DNA of 38,814 nt from assembly GCA_035529935.1 (NCBI GenBank), contig DATKVT010000117.1:1-38814 (forward strand), in the 5' to 3' direction. Shown here piece by piece: positions 16,366 through 26,308 of the stretch. Each line of letters starts with the position of its first letter. Within the stretch, counting starts at the first letter, position 1. Below the pieces are notes generated by a model. The model saw only the letters and a program-made list of their open reading frames with translations. It ran no database searches and was not told where the DNA came from. Source of the DNA: Williamwhitmania sp. (GTDB lineage Bacteria > Bacteroidota > Bacteroidia > Bacteroidales > Williamwhitmaniaceae). The translations under genes and the position numbers were made by a program.

Positions 16366-17778
16366 TTAGTCAACTTGATCGTGAAGGTACGAATTGTTTG
16401 GTTTCAATGGCAACTCGTTATCTTCGGAAAGAGTATACTTCGAAACCGATTCTGTTTTGGAGTATTCCTTATCCTCAAGAACAACATTCTTCCTTACATA
16501 GGCTGGTTCCTTTTCGGCTTGCTCTACCGATAGTTCCGACTTGTGAATAGGACCACTAGGCGTTTTTGAAACCGGCCGAGCCTTTCCAGAATCGGCGAGT
16601 AAATCCTCGGTTAACGTTTTAACCACAAATCCATCTTCCTCAAATACGTCATTGTTAATGCTAAAATCTAAGGCTGCTTGACGAACGTTATCCCTTTCGA
16701 AGGTAATAGTCGTTCCAACTTTAGCTTCGGTCAGCGTGTGCTTCTCGCCTTCCAGCGTTATTACGTCCACCGTTTTGGGTTGGCGGGTATATAGCTCAGG
16801 TATGCTACTTGTAGCAAATCCTGTGGCAATAATGGTTACGTTCACCTCATCCTCAAGGCTTGCATCAACACCATTGCCCCATATTAGGTCAAGCTCATTG
16901 CCTGCAGACCCATGGATGTACTCGGTAATTTGGCTTATCTCGTCCATGGTAACCTCCTTGGTGCCGGAGGTGATGTTGAGCAGGATATTTCTAGCTCCGG
17001 ATATATCGTTGTTGTTTAGCAAAGGTGATGCCAGCGCAGCCTCAATTGCTCTTACAGCTCTGTTCTCACCCGAAGCTCGTCCGGAACCCATAATTGCAAC
17101 TCCGGAGTTTGTCATAATAGTTTGCACATCGGCAAAGTCCACGTTGATATAGCCGCTCACCGTAATGATTTCAGCAATACCCTTTGCACCAACCGTCAAC
17201 ACATCATCGGCCTTGGAAAATGCAGCAGACACTGGCAAATCACCATATATCTCCCGTATCTTCTCGTTGTTAATTACCAGCAGAGAATCAACGTGTTGCT
17301 GTATTTCGGCAATTCCGTCGAGGGCTTGGGCTATCCTGCGTTTCCCTTCAAATCGGAAGGGAATGGTAACAATGGCAACAGTGAGAATGCCCATGTCCTT
17401 GGCCGCCTTTGCAATTATTGGAGCAGCACCTGTTCCAGTGCCGCCACCCATTCCAGCGGTAATAAATACCATCTTGGTGTGCTTGGAGAGCACCCGCTCA
17501 ATACTTTCAAGATTCTCAATGGCGGCCTGCTTGCCTACATCGGGTTTATTGCCTGCCCCCAATCCCTGAGTAAGGCTCTCACCAAGCTGGATTTTAATAG
17601 GAATAGGACTAATGGCTAAAGCCTGAGCATCGGTATTGCACACCACAAAATCCACATCCTTTATCCCCTGCCGAAACATGTGGTTTACGGCATTACTTCC
17701 ACCTCCTCCAACGCCAATTACCTTAATGATTGACGGACCAGATGGTGCAAGATCGAAATTAATTAAGTCCTCAGCCAT
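16366..17778 (-). CDS. ftsZ: Cell division protein FtsZ
   Basis: FtsZ is the tubulin-like GTPase that forms the Z ring at midcell. IKVIGVGGGGSNAVNHMF begins at residue 18, the tubulin signature GGGTGTGAAP lies near 110, and the synergy-loop region NVDFADVQTIM follows further on. The globular domain ends near residue 320. A long variable linker of about 120 residues follows, with a conserved tail NSYLHDQVD that would bind FtsA. At 470 residues it is longer than the E. coli protein (383), as is usual in Bacteroidota because of the linker. Its ATG is 35 bp downstream of ftsA. Confidence 0.98.
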   Translation of the reverse strand: MAEDLINFDLAPSGPSIIKVIGVGGGGSNAVNHMFRQGIKDVDFVVCNTDAQALAISPIPIKIQLGESLTQGLGAGNKPDVGKQAAIENLESIERVLSKHTKMVFITAGMGGGTGTGAAPIIAKAAKDMGILTVAIVTIPFRFEGKRRIAQALDGIAEIQQHVDSLLVINNEKIREIYGDLPVSAAFSKADDVLTVGAKGIAEIITVSGYINVDFADVQTIMTNSGVAIMGSGRASGENRAVRAIEAALASPLLNNNDISGARNILLNITSGTKEVTMDEISQITEYIHGSAGNELDLIWGNGVDASLEDEVNVTIIATGFATSSIPELYTRQPKTVDVITLEGEKHTLTEAKVGTTITFERDNVRQAALDFSINNDVFEEDGFVVKTLTEDLLADSGKARPVSKTPSGPIHKSELSVEQAEKEPAYVRKNVVLEDKEYSKTESVSKYTLSEDNELPLKPNNSYLHDQVD

Positions 17779-17813
17779 AGCTCTATTTTTAAAATTTTAT
17801 AACATCTTAACCA

Positions 17814-19172
17814 TTACATTTCCGAGTCGTTTTCCTCAAAAATCTCGGTAAATCTTTTTTTCATGTTGTCCAAAATGCCACTCTTTTTGGATTGAGATCT
17901 ACTTCTCTTTTCCTCGCTACCAACTGCCATTTTTTCTTCCGCTACTTTCACTTGTTCACCTAATGGTAGTTTAGCGGATTCCTCCGTATCTTCAAAACGA
18001 GGATTTTCACCGTAGTTTTCAAACCCTTTTAGAACTAATCCAACACCCGTGGAGAATAAAGGTTGATTAATCTCTTCACCTGAATCTGCCGAAAGGTGTT
18101 CGTTGGGCTTTCCAATCCGGACATCCATACCCGTTTTAAACTTAATGAGCTGTGGAAGATGACGCAATAACGATCCACCACCGGTGATAACCACACCAGC
18201 ACTCAACTTATCGGCCACTCCGCTACTCTCAATCTCAAACATAACGGCATCAATAATCTCCTCCATCCTACTCTGAATAATGTATGCCAGTGTGCGGAAA
18301 CTTATCTCCTTGGGTTCCCTTCCGCTTATGCCAGGGATAGAAACAATTTTATCCTCAGGAGCAAGGTCACCCAAAGCCGATCCAAACTGAACCTTCAATG
18401 CCTCGGCCTGACGGAGTAAGATGGAGCAACCCTCCTTAATGTCGTTGGTAATTACATTCCCACCAAATGGAATAACGGCGGTATGTCGCACAACGCCATC
18501 GTAATATACAGCAAGGTCGGTAGTGCCACCCCCAATATCCACAAGTGCTACTCCAGCCTCCTTCTCATCATCGGTAAGCACCGCCGCGGCAGAAGCCAAA
18601 GGCTCAAGAATCAATTCGCGCACCTTAAGGCCTACCCGGTTGATGCACTTCTCGATATTTTTTGCCGAGGCAATTTGGCCAATAACAATGTGGAAGTTGG
18701 CCTCCAACCGACGCCCGGTCATGCCCACCGGATTCTTCACTCCCGACTCATTATCGACCATGAAACTCTGGGGAATTATGTGGATAATCTCCTCTCCTGC
18801 ATCGAGTGGAATTTTTTGCATATCGAGGATAAGCGCCTGGATATCCTCCTTCTTTATCTCATTCTCTAGCGAGTCGCGGTTTATATAGCCCCGGTTTCGT
18901 ATGCTCTTTATGTGCTGCCCAGCAATTCCAACAAACACCTCATCGAAAATAATTCCCGACTTAAGCTGAACTTCCTCCACCGTTTGCTGGATAGCATTAA
19001 CTGTTTCCTCAATATTTAGAACAACCCCCCGCTTGATACCTTTCGACTCAGCCTTACTGTAAGCCAAAATATGTAACTTTCCACTTCGGGTTTTCTTGCC
19101 CACCAAGGCAACCACCTTGGTGGTTCCCAAATCAATTGCTGCTACGTACTCATTTTTGTGTGTCATGGCCAT
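17814..19172 (-). CDS. ftsA: Cell division protein FtsA
   Basis: FtsA is an actin-like ATPase that anchors FtsZ to the membrane and recruits later division proteins. It begins YVAAIDLGTTKVVALVGKK (phosphate 1 motif near residue 10). The SHS2/1C region contains FDEVFVGIAGQHIKSI, and the second phosphate motif is ALVDIGGGTTDLAVY near 205. The adenosine motif is GVVITGGGSLL. The C-terminus is a basic stretch (RSRSQSKKS) followed by an amphipathic helix ILDNMKKRFTEIFEEN, the expected membrane-targeting helix. Two ATGs lie two codons apart (19172 and 19166), and either is possible. It starts 1 bp after the ftsQ stop codon. Confidence 0.97.
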   Translation of the reverse strand: MAMTHKNEYVAAIDLGTTKVVALVGKKTRSGKLHILAYSKAESKGIKRGVVLNIEETVNAIQQTVEEVQLKSGIIFDEVFVGIAGQHIKSIRNRGYINRDSLENEIKKEDIQALILDMQKIPLDAGEEIIHIIPQSFMVDNESGVKNPVGMTGRRLEANFHIVIGQIASAKNIEKCINRVGLKVRELILEPLASAAAVLTDDEKEAGVALVDIGGGTTDLAVYYDGVVRHTAVIPFGGNVITNDIKEGCSILLRQAEALKVQFGSALGDLAPEDKIVSIPGISGREPKEISFRTLAYIIQSRMEEIIDAVMFEIESSGVADKLSAGVVITGGGSLLRHLPQLIKFKTGMDVRIGKPNEHLSADSGEEINQPLFSTGVGLVLKGFENYGENPRFEDTEESAKLPLGEQVKVAEEKMAVGSEEKRSRSQSKKSGILDNMKKRFTEIFEENDSEM

Positions 19173-19173
19173 A

Positions 19174-19974
19174 CTATCTTTTTGTGCAAACTACCTGATT
19201 GCTGAACTTTAAATTAATAGACTTATAGGTATTCCATCCAACGGACGGTAAACCTATTTGATAAAAGGCATAAAGTTTACTTAACTTGTAGGTAAAGTTC
19301 TCTAGCCCACCCATCTGTATCGATTCATTTCCCACTCTTGTATAAAACTCAATATCATGATTTCCAGCAACAAATACTTGCTGAATTTGAGCCTTCCAAA
19401 AATCGTGATCATTCACATACTTGGCAAACCGATACATCATTACCAATAGCGGTACAGGTGCTCCCTCTTCCGCTGGAACCAAATCCTTAATATTTTTAAC
19501 TCCTCCTGGATAATCAATATTCCCGTTGGCTACAAATACATGTGCAGTGTAGCTACTGGAAAATGGGAAAATAAAACCATCCTCATCGATGTAAAAGCTG
19601 TTGCCATCGTGTGGAATCACCCGGATTATTGGATTACGCTGCGTAACGTCAATTCGAAGCAGACCATCAGCACCTGCATATACCTCCAAGTTCCCAATGG
19701 TTTTTAGCATCTCCAACTTTTGTTCCAGAAGGCTAGTATTAATGCTCCAAATGGGCTGTCCCACAATTTTAAAACCAGAGTTAGCCAGCATGTTGGACAC
19801 ATCGCGAGAGGAGACAAAGCGGTTGGTTACACTATCGCGAATATAAATTCTAACACCCATGCAGGTAACCTCACTCATCTTGGCGGAAGAAAACGATAGC
19901 GCCGCCACTAGGTAGGTAATAATCCCTATCCAGGCCGCCATTAACCGTATACGGTTCCACTTTATCGAATTCAT
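19174..19974 (-). CDS. ftsQ: Cell division protein FtsQ/DivIB
   Basis: FtsQ is a bitopic divisome protein with a single membrane helix (about residues 10-28, MAAWIGIITYLVAALSFSS) and a periplasmic part. A POTRA-like domain starts at CMGVRIYIRDSVTNRFVSSRDVSNML (about 38-63). The beta domain that follows contains RNPIIRVIPHDGNSFYIDEDGFIFPFS and DIEFYTRVGNESIQMG. Sequence conservation in this family is weak; the call rests on topology, the FYIDEDG segment and its place between murC and ftsA. Its start overlaps the murC stop as ATGA. At 266 residues it has typical length. Confidence 0.92.
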   Translation of the reverse strand: MNSIKWNRIRLMAAWIGIITYLVAALSFSSAKMSEVTCMGVRIYIRDSVTNRFVSSRDVSNMLANSGFKIVGQPIWSINTSLLEQKLEMLKTIGNLEVYAGADGLLRIDVTQRNPIIRVIPHDGNSFYIDEDGFIFPFSSSYTAHVFVANGNIDYPGGVKNIKDLVPAEEGAPVPLLVMMYRFAKYVNDHDFWKAQIQQVFVAGNHDIEFYTRVGNESIQMGGLENFTYKLSKLYAFYQIGLPSVGWNTYKSINLKFSNQVVCTKR

Positions 19975-21356
19975 TGCGAATACTTTTTCTCCAACATTTG
20001 CTCAACAGGGGTTACCAGCTTATCAATATCACCGGCACCCATCATTATTAGTACCTCTAAATCGTCCCGCTCAGCGAGCAATCTCATTAATGCATCCTTG
20101 CTTACCAGCTGCTTTTTTGAAATTGAAATCATATCGAGCAGCAGCATCGAACTCACACCAGTGATAGGTTCCTCCCTTGCTGGGTAAATATCGAGCAAGT
20201 AAAGCTCATCGAGCAAACTTAGACTTGCAGCAAAATCGCTAGCCAAGTCTCTTGTTCTTGTAAATAGATGCGGTTGAAACACGCCAGTAACTTGTTTACC
20301 AGGAAAGGCTTCCCTCATGGCAGCGATAGCTGCACGAAGCTCTACCGGGTGATGCGCATAATCGTCAACCAGCACCACATCATCTTGCTTAAAGCGAATG
20401 TCGAACCTCCGGCGAACCCCCTTAAACGAGGCAATACCAACGCGAAGTTCTTCAGCCGAGATACCGCCCAGTAACGCTAATGCTGAAGCTGCCACAGCGT
20501 TTTCCATGTTCACGTGACCAGGCAAATGGAGTTGAAGGTCGCTAATTATCCCCTGGGGTGTTACTAGGTCGAATATGGAAACACCATTTTCAAGCCTGAT
20601 CGATTGAGCATAATAATCACACTTCTGGTGGAGTGAATACCGGTAAACAGCAATGTCCGTCCTATCGATTTCGACACTAACACCCATTTTAATTACAACA
20701 GCGCCACCAGCTTTTACTTGGGCCACAAATTGAGAAAATGCAAGTGCAATTGCCTCATAGGTTTGGTATATATCAAGATGGTCGGCATCGATGGAAGTAA
20801 TAACGGCATAGTCAGGGAAAAGTCTCAAGAATGATCGATCGTACTCATCGGCCTCAACTACCAAGTTATGTGATCCACCGCCAGCCAAAAAATTTGTTCC
20901 ATAGTTTTTTGAAATGCCGCCCAGAAAAGCACCACATCCCAATCCTCCAGCTGTTAGTAAGTGCGCTACAAAAGTGGTAATTGTTGTTTTTCCATGAGTT
21001 CCCGAAACGGCAATGGTGCGCTTCCCCCTTGATAGTTCACCCAGCACCTCCGACCGTTTTAATACCATAAAGCCTTGACTTCGGAACCAATTCAGCTCCA
21101 AATGGTGTGTGGGAACAGCTGGGGTATAAATAACTATGGTACCCTCGGCAACCATAAACGGCTCCGGAATAAGCGCTACCTCATCGCTAAAATGAATACT
21201 CATACCCTCTGTAATCAAAGCATGGGTAAGGTCGGTAGATGTGCGGTCGTAACCGGCCACGGCCTTTCCTTCACCAGCAAAATAGCGAGCTAGGGCACTC
21301 ATCCCAATGCCACCAATGCCAATTAAATAGACCCTATCAACCTTTTCGATATTCAT
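19971..21356 (-). CDS. murC: UDP-N-acetylmuramate--L-alanine ligase
   Basis: MurC adds L-alanine to UDP-N-acetylmuramic acid, the first amino-acid step of peptidoglycan precursor synthesis. The N-terminal UDP-binding motif is YLIGIGGIGMSALARYF (residues 10-26). The ATP P-loop is SGTHGKTTITTF near 118. EADEYDRSFL and DADHLDIYQ belong to the central domain, and DDYAHHPVELRAAI and FQPHLFTRTRD to the C-terminal domain. At 461 residues it is full length. It overlaps both neighbours (murG before, ftsQ after) by the four bases ATGA. Confidence 0.97.
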   Translation of the reverse strand: MNIEKVDRVYLIGIGGIGMSALARYFAGEGKAVAGYDRTSTDLTHALITEGMSIHFSDEVALIPEPFMVAEGTIVIYTPAVPTHHLELNWFRSQGFMVLKRSEVLGELSRGKRTIAVSGTHGKTTITTFVAHLLTAGGLGCGAFLGGISKNYGTNFLAGGGSHNLVVEADEYDRSFLRLFPDYAVITSIDADHLDIYQTYEAIALAFSQFVAQVKAGGAVVIKMGVSVEIDRTDIAVYRYSLHQKCDYYAQSIRLENGVSIFDLVTPQGIISDLQLHLPGHVNMENAVAASALALLGGISAEELRVGIASFKGVRRRFDIRFKQDDVVLVDDYAHHPVELRAAIAAMREAFPGKQVTGVFQPHLFTRTRDLASDFAASLSLLDELYLLDIYPAREEPITGVSSMLLLDMISISKKQLVSKDALMRLLAERDDLEVLIMMGAGDIDKLVTPVEQMLEKKYSQ

Positions 21357-22471
21357 TTTAGCTCCTTTGCAAGATTAAATACTTCTTGAGCGATGGCTGC
21401 TGCCGAGTTTGGCAACGCCAAGGCAAATATATTTTTTTTAAGCTCTGCCAACCGATTGCTATCCTTAACCAACTCAATAGCCCGAGGCATTAGCAACTTT
21501 GCAGAATCATCATCGGCAACCATTACGGCAGCGTTATGCGACACTAGCGACATGGCATTCTTGGTTTGATGATCCTCGGCCACGTTAGGTGAAGGAATCA
21601 GAATACAAGGTTTGCCTACCAAGCACAGTTCGGAAATGGTACCTGCACCAGCCCGTGAAACAACTAGATCCGCTGCTGCAAATGCAAGATCCATGCGGTA
21701 TATAAAGTCGTAAGCCTTTACGTTGGGAAGGTTATAGCTGGATAGAACTCTTTTAGCATCGAAGAAGTAGCCCTTACCAGTTTGCCAGATTACCTGCACT
21801 TCGCTATGAATGAGCATATCTAAACTTCGTTCAATACTTCGATTCACCGTTTTTGCACCCAAGCTGCCACCTAAAACAAGAATGGTTGGCTTTGCCGGAT
21901 CGAGGTTGAAAAACGAAATGGCCTCTCCTTTCAATTCATCCACTTTTTCCCTGTTAAGGTCGGCCCTTACAGGATTCCCCGTAAGCAATATTTTCTGCTT
22001 TGGAAAGAACTTCTCCATTCCCTCGTAGGCGACGCAAATCTTACTTGCCTTTTTTGCCAGCATACGATTTGTAATGCCAGCAAAGCTATTCTGTTCCTGG
22101 ATGAGAGTTGGAATGCCCATTCGTGAAGCGGCGTATAGTGTAGGGCCACTGGCGTAACCACCAACCCCAACCACTACATTAGGTTTGAACTCCCTGATTA
22201 TCTTTCGTGCAATCCTCAGGCTGCGGTAAAACTTGATCGGAACGGCTAAATTTTTGAGCGTCAGCTTGCGCTGAATTCCCACAACGGGCAACCCAACAAT
22301 TTTAAATCCTGCAGAGGGAACCTTCTCCATCTCCATTCTACCCTCCGCGCCCACAAATAATATCTCAGCATCAGGATCGGCAACCTTAACCGCCTGAGCA
22401 ATTGAAATGGCAGGAAATATATGCCCACCGGTTCCTCCACCGCTAACTATTAACCGTAGCCCCATTATCAT
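21353..22471 (-). CDS. murG: Undecaprenyl-PP-MurNAc-pentapeptide-UDP-GlcNAc GlcNAc transferase
   Basis: MurG converts lipid I to lipid II on the inner face of the inner membrane (GT28 family). The N-terminal glycine loop SGGGTGGHIFPAISIAQ lies at residues 9-25. VGVGGYASGPTLYAA and IQEQNSFAGITNRMLAKKA follow. The donor-binding region includes LVLGGSLGAKTVN, VSRAGAGTISELCLVGKPCILIPSP and AEDHQTKNA. At 372 residues it is normal. The reading frame begins inside ftsW; ATGs at 22471 and 22465 are both possible, giving a 29- or 23-bp overlap with ftsW. The stop overlaps the murC start. Confidence 0.97.
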   Translation of the reverse strand: MIMGLRLIVSGGGTGGHIFPAISIAQAVKVADPDAEILFVGAEGRMEMEKVPSAGFKIVGLPVVGIQRKLTLKNLAVPIKFYRSLRIARKIIREFKPNVVVGVGGYASGPTLYAASRMGIPTLIQEQNSFAGITNRMLAKKASKICVAYEGMEKFFPKQKILLTGNPVRADLNREKVDELKGEAISFFNLDPAKPTILVLGGSLGAKTVNRSIERSLDMLIHSEVQVIWQTGKGYFFDAKRVLSSYNLPNVKAYDFIYRMDLAFAAADLVVSRAGAGTISELCLVGKPCILIPSPNVAEDHQTKNAMSLVSHNAAVMVADDDSAKLLMPRAIELVKDSNRLAELKKNIFALALPNSAAAIAQEVFNLAKELK

Positions 22472-23621
22472 CAGTAATTACATTATTATCCTTTTCGTCC
22501 AAGCTGCGACTCACGCTTAAAATTATGCCAAGTGCAACGCTGGTAAATATGAGTGAGCTGCCACCCATGCTCACCATGGGTAACGGCTGACCAGTTACAG
22601 GAAATAGGTGAACTGCCACTGCCATATTCACAAGTGCCTGAAAAACGAGGAGCAGGGTAAGCCCAATGGCCAGGAATGCTGGAAAAGTTCGCTTACTCTT
22701 ACGCACAATTAGCCCGGCACGAAACAGTAGAATCAAGTATAAAAAGAGCACAAAGATGCCTCCAACAACTCCATATTCTTCAATGATTATTGCATAAATG
22801 AAGTCGGAATATGGGTGAGGCAAATAGTTCCGTTGGGTACTATTACCCGGACCCTTACCCAAAATTCCACCGGTGGCAATTGCAATTTTTCCCTGCTCTA
22901 CCTGGTAGCCAACCCCGCCATTGCCATTTCCGTCAACAAAGTTTTCAATTCTATGCTTCCATGTCCCAATACGATTTCCCAGCGGTGTTTTTGCTGCTAC
23001 CAGTATAAATAATCCAAAAGCAACAACGCTTATGCCAAAAACCATTGCAAGGTGTTTTATGCTGATTCGTCCAACAAAAAGCAGCGTGGTGCAGGTTAGT
23101 CCGAGTAGGGCAGCAGTAGAGAAGTTGGCGGGAAGAATTAGCAAACATACCAAACCTATGCGGAGTATGAGTGGAAGAAATGTCTCCTTGAGATTTTTAA
23201 TCTGGTCCTGCTTCTGAGCCAACGTTCTTGCAACATACATAATTAGCGCCAACTTTGCTAAGTCGGAGGTTTGAACGGTAAAGCCCAGACCTGGAATTAC
23301 TAGCCAACGGGAAGCATCGTTTAGGTTAGCACCAAAAAGTAAAGTAACTAGTAAAAGCGGTATACTAAGGAATAGTAGCAGCTGGGCAAACTTCGAAAAT
23401 ATGCGGTATGGAAGAAGATGCGTCATGTAGATTATCATAAAACCGACGCCCAAAAACATCAGCTGCTTCATGAAGTAAAAGGTCGTGTTGCCCCCTTTAA
23501 GCCTATATGCCAACGAACCAGTAGCAGAATACACAACCAGCAGCGATACAATCGTCAGCAAGAAGGCCACCATCCAGATCACCTTGTCTCCCTTAAAATA
23601 TGTTGCTAGAACATTCTTCAC
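22443..23621 (-). CDS. ftsW: Lipid II polymerase FtsW (SEDS family)
   Basis: FtsW is the septal peptidoglycan glycosyltransferase that partners FtsI. The 392-residue protein is a multi-pass membrane protein with about ten hydrophobic segments. SEDS features visible are ARTLAQKQDQIKN (a cytoplasmic loop), GNRIGTWKHRIENF, GYQVEQGKIAIATGGILGKGPGNS, HPYSDFIYAIIIEEYGVVGG and TGQPLPMVSMGGSSL. The frame starts with GTG at 23621. A four-codon ATG mini-ORF directly upstream ends in a TGA that overlaps this GTG, which could be chance. An 88-bp gap to murD upstream is the largest inside the dcw cluster. Confidence 0.95.
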   Translation of the reverse strand: MKNVLATYFKGDKVIWMVAFLLTIVSLLVVYSATGSLAYRLKGGNTTFYFMKQLMFLGVGFMIIYMTHLLPYRIFSKFAQLLLFLSIPLLLVTLLFGANLNDASRWLVIPGLGFTVQTSDLAKLALIMYVARTLAQKQDQIKNLKETFLPLILRIGLVCLLILPANFSTAALLGLTCTTLLFVGRISIKHLAMVFGISVVAFGLFILVAAKTPLGNRIGTWKHRIENFVDGNGNGGVGYQVEQGKIAIATGGILGKGPGNSTQRNYLPHPYSDFIYAIIIEEYGVVGGIFVLFLYLILLFRAGLIVRKSKRTFPAFLAIGLTLLLVFQALVNMAVAVHLFPVTGQPLPMVSMGGSSLIFTSVALGIILSVSRSLDEKDNNVITDDNGATVNS

Positions 23622-23709
23622 TGTTTTTTCATAGGTTATATATTCAACACCAATTCATTCTTGCCCTACTTCCGAACTAACTTTACTGTCCCATATCAAG
23701 CAAGATATA

Positions 23710-25041
23710 TTACAACTTCCGAGTTGCCTCCTTAAATTTTCTGCCCCTATCTTCATAGTTCTCAAACAGGTCGAAGCTTGCGCAAGCTGGTGACAACAGT
23801 ACGGTATCGCCCTTAAAAGCCAACGCATAGGATTGCTTTACGGCCTCCTCTGCCGACATGGTGTCCACAATAGTGGGGACCACACCCTCAAATGCAGCGT
23901 GAATTTTGGTATTGTCTACCCCAAGGCAAACAATGGCCTTCACCTTATTTTTTACCAACTCCATTAGCTCAGCATAATCGTTGCCCTTATCAATGCCGCC
24001 CACAATCCAAACCACTGGGGTTGTCATGCTTTCGAGCGCATACCAGGTAGAGTTGATGTTTGTGGCCTTGGAATCGTTAATAAAGGTTACACCTCTAACC
24101 TTAACTACTGGTTCCAAACGGTGTTCAACACCCTGAAAATCAGCGAGACTTTGACGAATAAACTCCTTGCGGAGGTGTAGCACATGGCCGGCTATTGCAG
24201 CAGCCATGGAGTTGTAAACATTATGCTTACCTTTTAATGCCAGCTCTTCGATACTCATAGTGAATTCAGAGTTGTTATATTTTACATGTATTGCTTTCCC
24301 ATCGCAAACGGCACCCTGAGTCAATTCCCCATTCAATGTAAAGGGAAGTAACTCAGCACCGATCTTGTATTCCGGAAGGTACCTCATCGTCTCAGGATCA
24401 TCGGAGCAGTAGATAAAGGCATCACCCTTATGCATATTCTGGGTAATTCTAAACTTCGACCTCGAATAATCTTCCATCCTATAATTATACCTGTCCAAGT
24501 GGTCAGGTGTAATGTTCATTAAAATGCCGATGTCGGCCTTGAACTTGTACATACCATCGAGCTGAAAGCTGCTCAGCTCAATCACGTAGTAATCAAAATG
24601 CTCCAGCGCTACCTGCAACGCAAAACTCTTTCCAATATTTCCGGCCAATCCCACATTTAGTCCTGCCTTCTGGAGCATGTGATAAATAAGGCTAGTGGTG
24701 GTAGTTTTGCCATTGCTGCCGGTTATGCATATCGTTTTAGCTGAGCAATACCGTCCGGCAAACTCAATTTCAGAAATTATTGAAATGCCCTTGGCCCTAA
24801 TTTCCTTGACAACTTGAACCTTTTCTGGAATGCCGGGGCTCTTTACCACCTCATCGGCATTAAGAATTTTATCCAAGGTGTGCTGCTTTTCCTCCCAAAT
24901 GATGCCGTAGCTGTTGAGCAGATCTTTATACTCAGCCTTAATCTCACCAAAATCGGATACGAACACATCAAGTCCCTTTAGCTTGGCCAACACTGCCGAC
25001 CCAGCCCCACTTTCACCCGCACCCAATACTACCAGCCTCAT
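23710..25041 (-). CDS. murD: UDP-N-acetylmuramoyl-L-alanine--D-glutamate ligase
   Basis: MurD adds D-glutamate to the growing muropeptide. The N-terminal domain begins LVVLGAGESGAGSAVLAKLKG. The ATP P-loop is CITGSNGKTTTTSLIYHML near residues 107-125. ELSSFQLDG and NITPDHLDRY belong to the central domain. HRLEPV, FINDSKATNINSTWYAL and LLSPACASFDLFENYEDRGRKFKE are C-terminal signatures of MurD. At 443 residues it is full length. It starts 3 bp after the mraY stop. Confidence 0.97.
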   Translation of the reverse strand: MRLVVLGAGESGAGSAVLAKLKGLDVFVSDFGEIKAEYKDLLNSYGIIWEEKQHTLDKILNADEVVKSPGIPEKVQVVKEIRAKGISIISEIEFAGRYCSAKTICITGSNGKTTTTSLIYHMLQKAGLNVGLAGNIGKSFALQVALEHFDYYVIELSSFQLDGMYKFKADIGILMNITPDHLDRYNYRMEDYSRSKFRITQNMHKGDAFIYCSDDPETMRYLPEYKIGAELLPFTLNGELTQGAVCDGKAIHVKYNNSEFTMSIEELALKGKHNVYNSMAAAIAGHVLHLRKEFIRQSLADFQGVEHRLEPVVKVRGVTFINDSKATNINSTWYALESMTTPVVWIVGGIDKGNDYAELMELVKNKVKAIVCLGVDNTKIHAAFEGVVPTIVDTMSAEEAVKQSYALAFKGDTVLLSPACASFDLFENYEDRGRKFKEATRKL

Positions 25042-25044
25042 AGC

Positions 25045-26298
25045 TTACCGTATTTTGAGAGTTACAATGGTTACAACTGCAAGTATCATCCCGATAATCC
25101 AGAACCGGGTAACAATTTTTGGCTCTGGATATCCCTTCTTTTGGTAATGGTGATGAAGAGGTGCCATCAGGAAGATTCTTCGTCCTTCGCCATACTTGCG
25201 CTTAGTGCGCTTAAAGTAGCTCACCTGCAGCATTACCGAAATGCTCTCTACAAAGAACACCCCGCACAGAATGGGAATTAACAGCTCCTTCCGAATCATG
25301 ATTGCAAACACAGCAATGATGCCACCTAGGGCGAGGCTACCGGTATCGCCCATAAAAACCTGCGCCGGAAAAGAGTTATACCATAGGAATCCAATGGTAG
25401 CCCCAATCATGGCTGCCATAAATACAACCAACTCTCCCGAATGTGGAATGTACATTATGTGCAGGTAGTCGGCATAAATTACGTTACCCGATAGGTAGGC
25501 GAAGATACCTAGGGTAACCCCAATGATGGCGGAAATTCCAGTTGCCAATCCATCGAGCCCATCGGTTAGATTCGCCCCATTGGAAACGGCAGTTACAATA
25601 AATATACAGGCCAACACATATACCACCCATGCCCACTTTTCTGCCTTTTCAGTTGGCAAGAAAAAAAGCACATCGGCATAATTAAACTCATTATTTTTAA
25701 AAAAGGGGATGGTTGTTTGAGTTGTTTTTTTTTCGGGGGTCAAAAATACCGTTCGCTGCTCACCAGCTGCAGCGCCATCAACCACCTCAACTTCGGAGCC
25801 GGGGCTTACCTTGGTAGTTCTCTCTCGAATAACCACGTCATTGCTCAAAAACAATGTAAGGCCAACCATGAGACCAAGAACAATTTGCCCAAGAATCTTC
25901 ATCCTCCCTGGAAGTCCCTCCTTGTGCTTGCGGAATACCTTAATGTAGTCATCGGCAAAACCGACCATTCCCATCCAAATGGTTGCAGCAATCATTAAGA
26001 GAATGTATATGTTGCCTAAATCACCAAGTAATAATGTCGGTATTAGGATGGCCAAAATTATGATTAGCCCGCCCATGGTTGGCGTTCCCTTCTTCTGCAT
26101 TTGCCCTTCCAGGCCAAGGTTACGAATTTCCTCTCCAATCTGCTGCCTCTGCAAATACCGAATCATCTTCTTACCAAAAAATAGGGTAAAAAGGAGTGAG
26201 ATGATAATGGCAAGTGCCGACCGAAACGAGAGGTAGTGAAACAACCTCGCTCCCGGGAAGTCGAGCTTTTCTAAATAGCTGAACAGATAGTATAGCAT
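25045..26298 (-). CDS. mraY: Phospho-N-acetylmuramoyl-pentapeptide-transferase
   Basis: MraY makes lipid I by joining UDP-MurNAc-pentapeptide to undecaprenyl phosphate. The protein is multi-pass. Key motifs are [13 protein letters not shown] (about 68-80), [17 protein letters not shown] with the catalytic Asp pair, [26 protein letters not shown] and [14 protein letters not shown] near the C-terminus. At 417 residues it is about 55 residues longer than the E. coli enzyme. The extra sequence forms a polar loop of roughly 65 residues after membrane segment 4 (about residues 155-225), which should face the periplasm. I recall similar loops in other Bacteroidota. Confidence 0.97.
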   Translation of the reverse strand: MLYYLFSYLEKLDFPGARLFHYLSFRSALAIIISLLFTLFFGKKMIRYLQRQQIGEEIRNLGLEGQMQKKGTPTMGGLIIILAILIPTLLLGDLGNIYILLMIAATIWMGMVGFADDYIKVFRKHKEGLPGRMKILGQIVLGLMVGLTLFLSNDVVIRERTTKVSPGSEVEVVDGAAAGEQRTVFLTPEKKTTQTTIPFFKNNEFNYADVLFFLPTEKAEKWAWVVYVLACIFIVTAVSNGANLTDGLDGLATGISAIIGVTLGIFAYLSGNVIYADYLHIMYIPHSGELVVFMAAMIGATIGFLWYNSFPAQVFMGDTGSLALGGIIAVFAIMIRKELLIPILCGVFFVESISVMLQVSYFKRTKRKYGEGRRIFLMAPLHHHYQKKGYPEPKIVTRFWIIGMILAVVTIVTLKIR

Positions 26299-26308
26299 AA
26301 CCTAGTAC

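Noticed and set aside
17122..17619. 165-codon ORF antisense to ftsZ
   Set aside because: It lies on the opposite strand of a certain ftsZ gene and has no recognisable features.
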